NCBI GenBank assembly: GCA_021234155.1
Contig: JAJEKV010000085.1
Coordinates: forward strand, 1,748,896 to 1,812,895
DNA: 64,000 nt
Reading direction: 5' to 3'
Origin: Isoetes taiwanensis
Lineage: Eukaryota; Streptophyta; Lycopodiopsida; Isoetales; Isoetaceae
Shown here piece after piece: positions 44,385-56,774 of this stretch. Numbering within the stretch: position 1 is the first letter of the stretch; the number at the start of each line of letters is the position of its first letter. A program made the position numbers and the translations under genes. A model generated the notes under the pieces. The model was given only the letters and a program-made list of their open reading frames with translations, did not search any database and was not told the DNA's origin.

Positions 44385-46636
44385 ATTCTAGCTATGATGA
44401 AAACACAGGAAGGCTACTATATCAATTGAGGGGCATGAGGGTATGTATGAGAGCATTGAGATGGATTCTTGGGGTGAGCAAGTCTTCATTCTACAGATAC
44501 TGGGAGCAGGTTAGAAAAGGGCACAGTTTGTTCCAACATGGTAATGCACTCACTTTGAAACCTAGAGCAAATACTCTCAAGGCCATTGCAGTCTTCGAGA
44601 GCTTTGTGAGATACATGTCTCAATCTATGCCCCACAAGTCGAAGGTGAACGAGCACGGTGTGCGAGTGGTGCAAAGGGTGTTGCCACAACACTATATCCA
44701 AAAAAGGAGTGCCTTAAAGAGGTCAACTCCATCCTAGAAACTCTTTGAGGTAGGCCTCTTTCTCAATCACATTTCAGCAAGTTATGGAGCACTCACTTCT
44801 CGACGGCGTGAGTGTCCTCGCAACATGCCATTCTCAAAGTGCAACACTTGCATTCAACTCAAGGATACACTTGCATCAACCGCAATAGAGAAAGAAAGAA
44901 TGGCAATTAGGGAGCAATTTGCAGATCACCAAAGGGACCAAATATCATGTAGACAGTTGTATTGGCGGTGGAGAACATTTTACGAGATGCAAATGACAAA
45001 TTTTTGTGTATAATTCATGATAAGATGGACCAACACAAGACTTTCTTGCCAAAGCTGCTAGATCCTTTACCCAAAGCGTTGTCAAAGCGCTTTTCGGATG
45101 AAAGTAAGTCCGGCGGGTGTCTTAACACATGGTCATGGAACCGGAACATATGGTCATTTTGTGCTTGATCTATGGAGGGATGATCCAAACTTCCATGTGA
45201 GCTCTATTTTCAAGTGCTTGAGAACACTAGAGAAAGGATCGATAGAAGGGAGGAGGTATTCCCCTTCACACCCATTTTGAGGCTTTGATGGATGATCAAC
45301 CGCTTTGTTACCAAAGGCGGATAAAAAGCTCACATCCAAGGTGTCTAGTGAATCAAGGAGGACTTGGGATGATTTCCCCTTACTTGAGAAACCACCGCAC
45401 GAGGAGCTATGTGTTCAATTGGACAAGCATTTGGAAAGAAAACAAGAATAGATGGATGTTTGGGGCAATGTCATACTTGACGCCAAGTGGGAGTATTCAA
45501 AGTTGTGAAAGTGGGATTCATGATGGTTGGGCATACGCATGATGATATAGATGGATTCTTTGGAACTTTCTCCACCAAGCTCAAGAGAGAAAAAACGTGA
45601 CTAGTCTCCCTGAACTAATGGATGTGTTTGAGAGTCGCATTGACCCCAACCCAATGGCTTTCTTGATGGATGAGGTTGCATTGGAAATCATTTGTAGAGG
45701 GATACTTGCTAGATGGTAAGGACCAGTTAATGAGGACACACAAAGCCACTTCAGTTCAAGTTTTGGGTTAGGGATGGAATACCAATCATGCAATATAAGT
45801 GGAGACCGGGTGACAAGCAGTGGATGCCTGTACAAGGAATCGAAGTTGTGGCAAAGGGGTGCCGCTGGTGAAGTTCTCATTCCTAAAGGGCAGCCAAAAC
45901 CACTACCTCCCTTCAAGATTGTCAAAGACTCTAGCCAACTAGTGAAGGGCATCAAGGATTACATAACGCACTGGGATGATGTTCAAATGGAAAGCACACC
46001 TCCACTCTTAAGAAAAATCAAATGGACTCCCTAATCAAAATCTTTGGGAGAAGGTTGTGACATGCTTAGAAACCCGAACAACCATGTGGGAGGAAGCTAA
46101 GAGACGGGTTCTTGCCAGAGTCAAGATGGGAGGGTTCTCAAGGAGCAAGCACGTCTAAGAATGTTCACTTGGGTCCTAACAAGGGTTGCAAGTGGTTTGT
46201 GGGAAGTAAGGCCTCAAAGCCGAAGTGGTTTGATCTTCCTGAGTGGGATCCCTTTGAGGACATCAAGGAAGGATACTTTGTGCTAGTAAGGCCTGATGAT
46301 GAGGACTGTCCAATATGGTTAGGGGTGGCACTCTCTCGATGTAACCACCACTATGCCTCGATGGAGAGGAGTTAGATCCCCGGATTCCAAATTCAATATT
46401 GGGAGCCCATTGGGAGACACAAGAAGGGCAACTTGAAGGAGCAATACACCGACTGCTGGGAGAAGAAGTGGAGGGCAAATTATGCTGATCCTCAAAGGAG
46501 GGAATTGGTGGAGTGTGTGGTATGGTCATATCCAAAAACTCACACTGCAAAGGACAACACACACAAGATCCCAAAAAGGGAGATGGACAAAGCCATGAGC
46601 AACCTCCATGCTATATCATTGTATGAGGGTAGATAA
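44381..46636 (+). pseudogene. Transposase-like gene (DUF7869-like), 3' part
   Basis: It resumes SSYDENTGRLLYQLRGMRVC, then ALRWILGVSKSSFYRYWEQV, FSKCNTCIQLKDTLAST (CX2C), IHDKMDQHKTFLPKL, GTYGHFVLDLWRDDPNFHVS, and the diagnostic VGHTHDDIDGFFGTFSTKLK (45525-45580). The C-terminal part reads YFVLVRPDDEDCPIWLGVAL and QYWEPIGRHKKGNLKEQY, to a stop at 46,636. Repeated frameshifts (44,740; 45,010; 45,290; 46,035) show decay. The H-x-D-x-MDQ and VGHTHDDID motifs would supply acidic catalytic residues of a DDE-type enzyme; that role is inferred. Confidence 0.7.
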
Positions 46637-49440
46637 TATTGAGAAGCTTGAAAACTTTCTCAACTAGTGGTTTGTAAAATTTATGAGGAAAACAAGTAAC
46701 CCAATTCTTTGTGTGTGATCTGTAATTCTATTCAAGCAATCAATTCAGAATTTTTTCTTATGGTGTGTGAGTCCCATTTTCAGTCCGAGTCCCAAAATTC
46801 AAGATTTGTCCCACTTTAATTAAATACGACTTAAGTTTAGCAGTTCTCCCAATAGAATATGTAGGAGCAAGAGTATCACAATACCTTAAGGCCATCCTCA
46901 ATGCTTGCTTCATCAACAAGCTTTGGGATGTTGATGCCCTGGAACAGGTCAAGGGAGCAAACTACCAGAGCCTGATCAATCCCATACTTGAACGAGGTCC
47001 ACAGCTACTAGTGTACACATTTGGCTATGAAAAAACACAAACTAATTGCTCCCATTCGCACAGTTGTGCATCGTCGCAAAATTGAGACAGACAAATGGAT
47101 TTGAGAGCTATGAGAGGTAGACTTTGTCAGTATTACCAGCTAGAGTCATCGAGGATGAGTGTCACACTCTTCAGATTTGTCTGACATTCAACCATATCCC
47201 GGGTATGCCATGTTGAGTTGGTCCTACCAAACCAGCCAGTCCATGTGATGTTGGGCATGGCTTCAATGGGGTTACTGAAATCATATCTTCATGAGGCGAT
47301 GGACGTGCACCTTTAGCGATATTCTCAAATACCACCCTGAAATATATCATTGTACAGTTTATCAAAATGCTTATTACTGCCAAGTTTTTTTCCTTGAAAA
47401 CCCTTCTGGGGCGGGTTTTTTTTTTAATCCTTTGATTGAATCCGATATGCGTAGTGGTCTTCGTGGACGATAAAAAATCCATTCAATTCAAATCAATTTT
47501 TATTCTCTTTGAGAATTTTGAGGTGTGATTTCATGAGTGTGGATGTTATGATATTGACAATCATATCATGGTTTGGTACTTTCAGATCAAAGGTTGTGGA
47601 GCAAAAGTCCTTAAACTTTTTTTTCTCTTTTACGGATAAATCCTTGGACTATTATGTGAATATGTTGCCATACATTTCAATCTTTGGTACCAGATCAAAA
47701 GCTCTTTTTCAATGTTTATATTCTGATTTATCTAAGATGCTTTTCCTACAACAACGTATTTTATTTATCAAGATAGAGAATATTACAGCTTATGTTGTCT
47801 GATTTATGCAATGGATATGCTTCTCTTTCCTTCTTTGTTCTTTTCCATCGGAAACAATAATCTTCATTTGGACATCTATCCATACTAAGGAGTAAGTAGA
47901 AGAACCTAGAAATATGGAATAGCATGTCGGACGTTGGTGCAGCAAGAGCGGCCACTTTGCCAGCTGTCGGAACCCCATCTAGGTTGGACCCAGGAGTATC
48001 CAACAAGGGGCCCCTGCCAGATCCTTCACTGGCTATTTCGGGCTAGAAACCAAGTCGCAAGAGCTCTGAGGTGTCCTATAAACCAACCATAACAGATACA
48101 AGCAGCCCTGTAGTATATGCTGCCACAAGAAGAAGGAACCACTCTTTTAGTACAGTCCCCAGCTAGAAAAACTTTCGGAAGGAATCTTCAAGATTAGCTT
48201 GGTGTCTGGAAACAAATGCTGGCCCCTGTAGTACTATGGCAGCTAAGAAGAAGGCGTTGTTGGAATCTATAGTACTATTTTCTGCAGCACTTTTCTTTAT
48301 CTGCCTGCTAGTATCGGCAAAGAGCCAAACCTTTTGACGTAAGACAAAATTTATGCATTTTTCTTGCAAATATTTCGGACTTTGTGGTGTTTGTCTAACA
48401 ATTAGCAGGGCACGTGCTCCCCTTTCCCAACAAGGGGTGGCTTGAGAATTGGTAGTTTGCAAGGAACGGACAGCTCAAAAGCCATTGACTTCTAGTGGGC
48501 GGGAGACCCTAGAAAGGTTAAATTCTTGGTCTTGTAGGAAGACAAGGCCCAGTAGGGCTAAAGCGGATGGGTCAGTGGGTCAAGATTCTAGCTATTATCT
48601 TTGCCTCCCTTTAAGTGCGTTGGTGAGAAGAAGGGTGAGTGCCTTACAACATGAGGCACCCCTATAGTATTCTTTGCCCGGTTTTTTGTGGGATCGACAC
48701 ATGGTACTATAGGGCGAAGTTAAGCCAAAGGCTATTTTTAAGGGTCGGGATTGGGCGCTATGGTTTAGTAGGGCTTTAAAGATGAAAAAAATCTTAGCCA
48801 AAATTTCTAGTTCTGACTCCACTTGAAAATTCATGTCACATCCACTAAAAGCGTCATAACTATGGATTATTAGCTATCCTCTACTTTCCTTCCTCTAAAG
48901 ATTTCTTAAGGAATCTCTAATATTCTAGGTTTCTTCATAACCAATATCTCCATATCCATCCTATTTTTTAAAAAGTTTTTTTGATATTATGTTTCAAATA
49001 CTTTTAAGCATGTGGAATAGATTTGTTTATCTAGAACTCCATGTTCTCATTTGCAAAGGTTAAGTAGTATCATCATGCAACTTTTATAATGGTTTGTGAA
49101 GAGGTGAATAAAATTTCAGTTCTTGTCCAAAAATAAAGAACTTAAATCTTGCCCTAGTTGTGTCATTAGAGTCATGTCTAGGAAATTAGTCCTTCTCTAT
49201 TATTAAGCCCCTCTAAATTAGTATCCTACGGAAAAGAAGTTGAGAGAGGCTAAAGAGTACTAGGCTCAGAGTTTGGGTAATCACATATCCATGGATTTTT
49301 TTGAAGCAATGATGCGGTTGGGGCAGTGGTAGCTCAGCTCCCATAGTATCTGTTTTGGAGAAGAGGCGGGTAGTTCTCAATCTGTATGTATGAAAAATTA
49401 GTCGTTGATCTTTTGAATATAATACTGGATCCTTGACTTC
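46637..49440. other. Intergenic, no gene recognised
   Basis: Short frames only. 48,715-49,110 is one copy of a repeat that recurs inverted at 55,150-55,570. 46,808-46,834 is the inverse of 27,627-27,653. Confidence 0.5.
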
Positions 49441-49499
49441 CAAAAAAAAAAAAAAAAAAAAAAAATCCTTGACTTCAAAAAAAAAAAAAAAAAAAAAAA
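49441..49499 (+). repeat. Two poly(A) tracts with duplicated TCCTTGACTTC
   Basis: A22 (49443-49464) and A21 (about 49478-49498) are each preceded by TCCTTGACTTC. It looks like a retroposon tail followed by its target duplication and a second tail. Confidence 0.7.
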
Positions 49500-49749
49500 C
49501 CAACCATAGTAGGTGGGGTTTCCAATGAATTGATTCCAGAACTTGGGGCTTTCGACCTACCAGATAAATCAGTCCTATAGCTTATCTTATAAGAGTTTTG
49601 GCCCAACTAGTGGAGTTTCTGCCCCTCGCTCCAGGAGATCTCAAAAGATACTTAAATAACCACTTCCATACTTTATTCGAAAACATAATTTACCATTTTA
49701 AGAGACTTACGAAGAGCTTGTGATTTCAAAAGTCTCACCCATAATAAAT

Positions 49750-51975
49750 TCTAGTCAGAAAGATATACTAAGTCTTCTCCTCTCTATTGAGGACCTTCAA
49801 TAAGCCACCTTTTTATTGGCTAAGAATAAATGTCTGGGTATGGACGTAATTACCATAGAATTCTATCAATGCAATTGGGAATGGATCGAGGATGATATCT
49901 TTTCTACATATACAGACTTCATGCAAGCTAAAAATTTAAACCCAAGATTGAACACAGGCCGTATTGCTTTGGTACCCAAGTGCAAGGAGCCAAGCACAAT
50001 CAATCACTGGAGACGCATCACACTTTTATCTATGTTCTATAAAATCATGCACAAGGCTATGGCAAAGAAGATCAAGCCAATTTTAGGTGGAGGCATCTCA
50101 CAGGCCCAATCTGGCTTCTTGCCAGGTAGGAGTATCCTAAGCAATGTGGCAGCAGCATTTGAAGATTTGCACTAGGCTAGAAAAATAGAACAAAAGGTGG
50201 CCTATCTGAAGCTAGACTTCATCAAGGCATATGACAGTATTAGAGAAGTTTTCTGCATAAAATGATGCTCAAACTGAGTTGTGAGAGCATTTTTACAGAA
50301 GGAGACTCCATTCCTTTTCAATATAGCAGCAGAAGCACTCTCATAGATATTCATGAAAGCCTCTACAGACGGTCAGATTCAGGGACTAGAAATGTTGGAT
50401 GGCTCTCAACAAATCTGTAACCAATATGCAGATGATTCATTTCTATTTATATAGGAAAAGGAAAATACCATATCTTGTGCAAGAAAACTATTAGCCTTCT
50501 TCTCAATAGCTTCAGGATGATGCCTCATAAATTGAAAAAAATGCTCAGTACAGTGGTCGTTGAAGATCCTGCATCCCACATGCTTGGAAAGTCTACCATG
50601 GAAAATAATCCCTGGGGGGAACACTCTAGCTTGTTAGGAATTCCAGTGGGCATTAGCATCGCTAATGCACAAATATGGGATGAAATACTGCTAGGCCTAC
50701 AGACACATTTGAATTGGTAGAAGGTGACAAAGCTATCTCTTGCAGGAAGAAGTGCATCGGCAAAACATGTGCTAAGCAATACTCGTCTACATGTCATCAA
50801 TTCTACTTGCCCGAAGGAAAAAGGCACAGGAATTAGAAGGACTGATCTGCAACTTTGTTTGGGGGGAAATGAAGAAGGTGCAATGATCAAAATCGCTTGG
50901 TGGAAGTGCAAGAGGGACAAAGCAAAAGGGGAAATTGGTATGTTCGATATATCCTTATAGAGCAAATTATTAATAGACAAATGCATATGGTTGATCTTAC
51001 AGAAAAAGGCTCTATTAGTTTCATGTGGGCATAGTAAGCCCTCAGACAAAGTCTCGCTCCCATGGTCACTATTTTATGATCTTAAGCCATATGCAGAGAA
51101 GCTTCCCCATTCTTGAAGGGACTGATTTCGGCTGGAAAGGCCATAAAAAAACTAGTAAAGCTTGACATAAGTTCGAAGCAGAGACCTCCCCTTCATGGAG
51201 AATTCTAGTGGAATTGAACAATAAACAAGGCCCGTTGGGTATTGTGGCTGACGCAGGGATTGTAAAGAGATGGAAAAACTGTGGAATAAATTCTTGTGCA
51301 CAGTGGTACAAGGGAGAACAATTAGCCAGCTGGACATAATTTCAGGTCCGTTTTGCTCGAAACAAACAACTCCCCCCACATGGTAACGCCTTCTTTTAGC
51401 AAGTGATCCACAAGGTTTTTAGGGTTAACCAATTAATCTTAGAATGGAACGATAACGTCAGTCCACTATGCTCCATGTGCGAGGCTAAAGAGGATTCCAT
51501 ATAACATTGCTTGCTGGAGTAACAGATGCTGTAAGTAGTATGGGCATGGAGTCTAGACAGCTTCAAATACCCCTTAGGTTTCCAAGGAATTGTTGTTGGG
51601 AATCCTCGCTATAGAATGAAATCCATGAAGAAGGCCTTTCATATAGCTAGGGCCTAGACAATCTAGTCAATATGGACAAGAAGGAATGCCTTAGTCTTCG
51701 ATAAGGATCAGAAGGACATATCATCAAATCAGCTTCTTCATATGATACTTGAAAGGCTTAAAAATGGCTTGTTATTGAGTGTGAAGAAAATGTGAAGGTA
51801 GAAATATGGGGCACCTATCTTAATCTACTCTAGGCTAGAAAAGAGAATTGTACAATATGGAGTCATGTAGATATCCTCATCTCATATTTGCAGATGGGTG
51901 CATCCCTGCCATGTGGCATTGTGTTGTTTTCTTAAAGTAAATAGAGTTTATTTTTTATCCTCAAAGGAAAAAAAA
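49750..51975 (+). mobile_element. LINE ORF2 relic (RT)
   Basis: RT motifs in order: GRIALVPKCKEPSTINHWRR, AQSGFLPGRSILSNV, AYLKLDFIKAYDSI, and YADD at 50424-50435, then a C-terminal zinc region (CSMCEAKEDSI near 51,480) and an A-rich end at ~51,968. Many stops and frameshifts. Confidence 0.85.
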
Positions 51976-52083
51976 AATCTATCTCATTTGCTAGGTCAAT
52001 TTACAATTAGATATTAAGACTATTGCAGTCTTAATTTTGGCTTTAACATTAATGTAAGTTCTTCTATAATTCTCCTTATACAA

Positions 52084-53000
52084 ATGAAGGTTTTTATCAG
52101 GAATCGAGATACAGTTCGTAGTGGTCCAAAGGGTAATGCAAGGGAGGCTTGGAAAAGTAATGACACTATAGCAAGAATGAACAAGTCCAGATTCTCAGAG
52201 TGGATCAAGAATATGGTACCAACAGAAATGGCCAGAAGTTTGAGAGTGGATGCAGCTTTTAATATAGTAGAAGTAGGTTTCGCCCAAGATCTGGGCAAAT
52301 TAAATAATGGCCAGCTTGGAAAAAATGGAATTGAAAATGCCGGAAAGATGAAAGTAGATGAGGAATTAAGCTTTCCAGTAGCGGAGATATATCATGGCAT
52401 GCATGTAAAATTGATGAAGAACCTGGTGTTACAATCAGTAATAGGCTTCTTCATAGGAGGTCTCCTAGAGTTTCGAAGACCAGAATACTGGCTATCAGCA
52501 CATCTAAAAAAACTAGATTTACCTCAACATGAATCGCTAAAGGCACTCAATGGCAAGTTCTTTCTCATATTCTTTGATAGTGAAGACATAGTTGACAAGA
52601 TGGTGACTTGTGTAGCAGACTCTTTTATGGAAGAATAAATTTTATATCAATACTATTCTCCTGGTTTCCCCCCTGTCAAACGTCAACAATCAAGATCCCA
52701 TGTTGGTTGGAGATTGAACATTTACCTCCAGACATGTTGATATCTGAGTTTTTAAAAGCTATTGCTAACATAATAGGTGCATATATCTCACATTCCATTG
52801 CCAAATGGCCAAAGATCTGTGTGGATATTCCAATAAAGGCGGGCATACCAAAAGAGTCATAGTTAAGAGTGGGAATTGTTTTTTCGAATTCCCTTTGAAA
52901 CTGATGAATAGATGGGAAATATATAGAATGTTTCCAGATCTTAAAATAGAAGGGCTCGAAGAGAACTCCAAGTTAGTTCTAAAGTAGATAGACCTCCTTA
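52084..53000 (+). pseudogene. LINE ORF1 relic (DUF4283-like)
   Basis: The frame MKVFIRNRDT...FMEE (52,084-52,638) includes NGKFFLIFFDSEDIVDKMV; after a frameshift PCWLEIEHLPPDMLISEFLK and KAIANIIGAYI and WPKICVDIPIKAGIP follow, and then KRVIVKSGNCFFEFPL. The order and spacing match the DUF4283 nucleic-acid-binding domain of plant LINE/retroelement ORF1. No matching ORF2 follows, so it is a separate fragment from the LINE just upstream. Confidence 0.65.
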
Positions 53001-55672
53001 CGATCAAGCATACAGCACTCCCAAAGATCCACCTACGTCTGTTGGAGTCCCAAAAAGCTGCCCTATTGCTTCACCTGCAACAATCACCCCAAGCGCTCCT
53101 GGTAAGGGAAGAGCAGTCCCCATCCCAAGCAATGTTGTAAACCCAACCATTAGACTAATAGCACAGCCTATTGTCTTTGCAATAGTGGAGGACTTGCCGA
53201 AATCAGATGAGCAGACATAGGAAGTGGCAGGGGTAGGCAAAAAAGGAGAACCAGAAACATTGTTCACAAGACTGGAGGACCTCGCCAAAAATCTCCTTCT
53301 CAGGTGTCTCTCACTTCTCAGGTTGGCCCTGCAGCAAACAATTCTTTCTCTTAGTACATCAAAAAGACTCCATATCACATATCAAATAACTTGAATATTT
53401 AGAGACGCCATAATTGAATATTTTTGAAAGGAGGCGTTAATCCTAGAATGATATAAACTCAAGTTGACTTTGATAAAATTTTAGTAGAAGTCTTGAAACT
53501 TTAGATCCTAAAGACCACATATTGGAGGTTCCGATCTCTAGACTGAGCCCTCTTCAATGCAAGCTCGTGCAATTAAGAGTATTTGATTGGGTAAATAATC
53601 AAGGCTCCATGCTAACAGTTACTTTTTGATCCATCACCCTAGTTTCCACGATATCTGTAGAACATGGGATTGTGCATGCACACATGGTGACACACATAAA
53701 AAAATCAAAGATATTCAAAAAGATGTCATGTGCAACATTTTTGGGTTGCCCATAGGGAGCAACCCTCTTGTTGGAGGGTGGAGTGACATATAGAAGGCCT
53801 TGATTTGGTTTGAATATAATATTCAATAAAATATTCTAATTACGCGTTTGCGATTGTTTGGGATTAGTTAGGGTTTTTTTGACATTTGTGACGTCTAGGC
53901 GGCAGATATTTTCTTTGGCAGACAACGAAAGGAGAATATGCATTCCGCAATTTCCTGCGGTGACAGGGCAAAGGCAAGGCAAGGGCAAGGGCACCGACAG
54001 GGAATCACATGCAAGCCCATTCAGCAGGGTGCCATTCAGCCATGAAAGATTTGAAGTTGTCCAGAGGTAGGAATTTGGATTGCTTTGGTTCTGGCTGTCG
54101 CCATGTTTTAACCACAAAGAAATCCTTCATCGTTTTAGTGTCTTTGCAGCTGAGCAGAGTAGTCGGAGACTTGGCTTCTGATAAAGCGACTTGGCTTTTC
54201 GCCTTCAACAACGCTATTGATGGTGAAAATAGCTATAATAGGGAAGAAGGTCAGAGGAAACATACCAGATTGGAATTAGCAGATATGTTTTAATGGGTGC
54301 TGCATTTGAGTTACAGATAAATACAACTCGTATTTGTAATTTACAGAAATGGCAAGACAGTGAAATGATTCTCTTTCCATCAGCTAGCAGCATTAGGACT
54401 AGGCTGTGAATTTTATTGAGCTTGGAGGGCTCATAGGCCAGCTTTGGACTATAATTTTTGGCGTTACTGTCTTTAACTACATCGGATATGCTCAGAAAAC
54501 ACTAATGGTATGCTAGATGGTTCTGCAATCTTAGAATCGTCAGAATCATTGTGTATGTCATCTGGGGCACAAACAAAGATGATTCTGGGGGCGCAATCAA
54601 AGATGATTTCCCTAGATATCCCTTCTTTCTGTCTTGACTAAATCTACGCCCAGTGTTGAAGCTCTGGAAGTCTTGTGTAGCTGAAGCTCTGGAGTCTTTG
54701 AGGAGCTAAAGAAATTAGGTATTGTCCCCAATATAATCACTGCACTTCTTAAGGAATTATGGGGAAAGTATAGTACTTTTTAAGGAATTACAGGAATCTA
54801 AGTGCATAGCAGATAACCTTTCATTGTCAGTTCTTTCGGAAGGGCTGGTGATCTTGAACATCATGTTGAGTTCTTTTGAAAGAGCTGGTAAGCAGGGGTG
54901 CCCTTAAGGCCAAATTTGTCTAAGTATAATTTAAAAGGTGGGGCGAATAATAGAGTTGCAAGATTAGTTATGCTAGCGAATGTTTTCTAGACATGAATGT
55001 TTTTTATAGAAATCTAGGCGAATCATGGCCAATATTATTTTGCCAACATTTAAGTCTTTATTTTCCAAGTGCAATTTGTGTGGCGAAATTTTATTCACCG
55101 GCATCCATATTTAATCAAGGACACAAACACATTATAACTATAGTTGCATGATGCAATACCACAACTTAACCTTTGCAAATGAGAACATGGCTTATCCTTG
55201 TAGATAAAACAAATCTATTAAAAGGGAGGTTTGTAAAAAAATGCTCTCCAGTGCATCTTTAGAAGTATTTGAAACACAATAGCTACAAAAATAACTCTTA
55301 AAATTATCATATATATACGGATGGATATGGAGAATAGATTAGGTTATGAAGAAAGCCTAGAATATTAGGCGATTCCTTAAGAAATCGGGTAGAGGATAAG
55401 GCGAATCCATAGTTATGATGCTTAGTGGATGTGGTTTTTAAGTGGAGTGAGATTTGTTTGTAGAAAAGTTGGCTAATTTTATTTTTTTCATCTATAACGG
55501 GCCCTACTAAACCATAGCATCAAAATTTCTCGATACCCTTAAAAAATAGCCTTTTGGCGAACTTTCATCCTTAAGGGCTACCATGCTGGTAAGCTTGAAC
55601 AGGCATATTGGATCTGTACAATTCACAGTCCACCAGTCTTCCAGCCAGAATTCCATGGTTTTTTTACCGGAA

Positions 55673-55676
<4 letters not shown>
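53001..55676. other. Intergenic, no gene recognised
   Basis: Short frames only. Contains the inverted copy (55,150-55,570) of the repeat at 48,715-49,110. Confidence 0.5.
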
Positions 55677-55712
<36 letters not shown>

Positions 55713-55785
55713 GAAATTCTTGATTTGAACAGGTAGGCTGCAAGGGTTCCCCGAAATTTGTCGTTCACTCCCCACAAGCATCTAA

Positions 55786-55817
<32 letters not shown>

Positions 55818-55818
55818 A
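55677..55818. repeat. Poly(T) - 70 bp - poly(A) structure
   Basis: A ~32-base T run (55,678-55,709) and an A run interrupted by one G (55,781-55,818) bracket ~70 bp, as if two retroposon tails face outward. Confidence 0.75.
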
Positions 55819-56774
55819 CCCACCCGGGCGACCCATTGGATCTATTGGCATCTTGTTTTAGGTTTAGGATATGGAGCACCCCATACATAAGGGAACCAGA
55901 CCAACATGTGGCAAATGGTGATCAATTGAGAGCAGAATAGAGGGCACAGTAAAGTAACCCGGGGAGATTTTTGAACTTATGGGGGGTCGTAAGGGTGGTT
56001 TCCTATGAAATTTCAAGCCTGAGAACTACCTCGTCCTTGAACTCACCCATTCCTATGGAAAACCACACCTGGAACCAATTTGAGCTGATCTGATTTCGCC
56101 CTAGCATTTTCAAAGTCCACTACACAATATTCTTACATATATATACCACGATATTCTTGGCATAGGAAGACCATGTGTCATAAATCCAACAATTGAGGCA
56201 AAAAGTTTGGAAAAAAATAGAACTGGTAATAAACGGAGATTCCTGGAATTGAAAACTTCACCCTATGGCGATATTTTATTGAAAGATAGGCTTTACAATA
56301 GGTAGAAAAAAAATACATGTTTAATACAGCAACAGAAAAAAAAAAAATTACAACTTGGTTTAAAAAGATATAGCAACAGACAAGGATGAACAGTTCAAAA
56401 AGCTTAAAGAACAGTCAAAAAATTCAACAGGGCCCGCAATTTCAAGTCCATAAAGAAAATGGTCCTTCACGAAGATCAGCGGAACTCTCCAGTTGCAGCC
56501 TTACGTGTTTGCGGTTCTCACCTCCAGATGTTACTCCATATCCCTTGTCATTCATTGAAATGGAACACGCTGTTTGAAGCTTCTGACTTTGTGACCTGCG
56601 CCTAATTTGATGCCAGAGAGTGGGCTCCGTAATTTGTTCCCATTTTAGGGAGATCAGAACCATTTTATTTTTGCAGAATAACAAGTACGCTGTACAGTCT
56701 GTGCCCTGTTTCATCCCCCCAGAAGCTCAGGCACAGTAATTTACAGCCGAATTTCACAATTTTTGGCTTATATC
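55819..56774. other. Upstream region of aspartyl protease gene 2
   Basis: AT-rich with no recognised gene or repeat beyond A-runs near 56,310-56,350. The promoter presumably lies in its 3' part; no convincing TATA box was identified. Confidence 0.4.

Noticed and set aside
47509-47802. Plus-strand 97-codon frame
   Set aside because: AT-rich, no motif, no splice or start context; compatible with chance.
54009-54293. Plus-strand 94-codon frame
   Set aside because: No recognisable domain and no supporting context.
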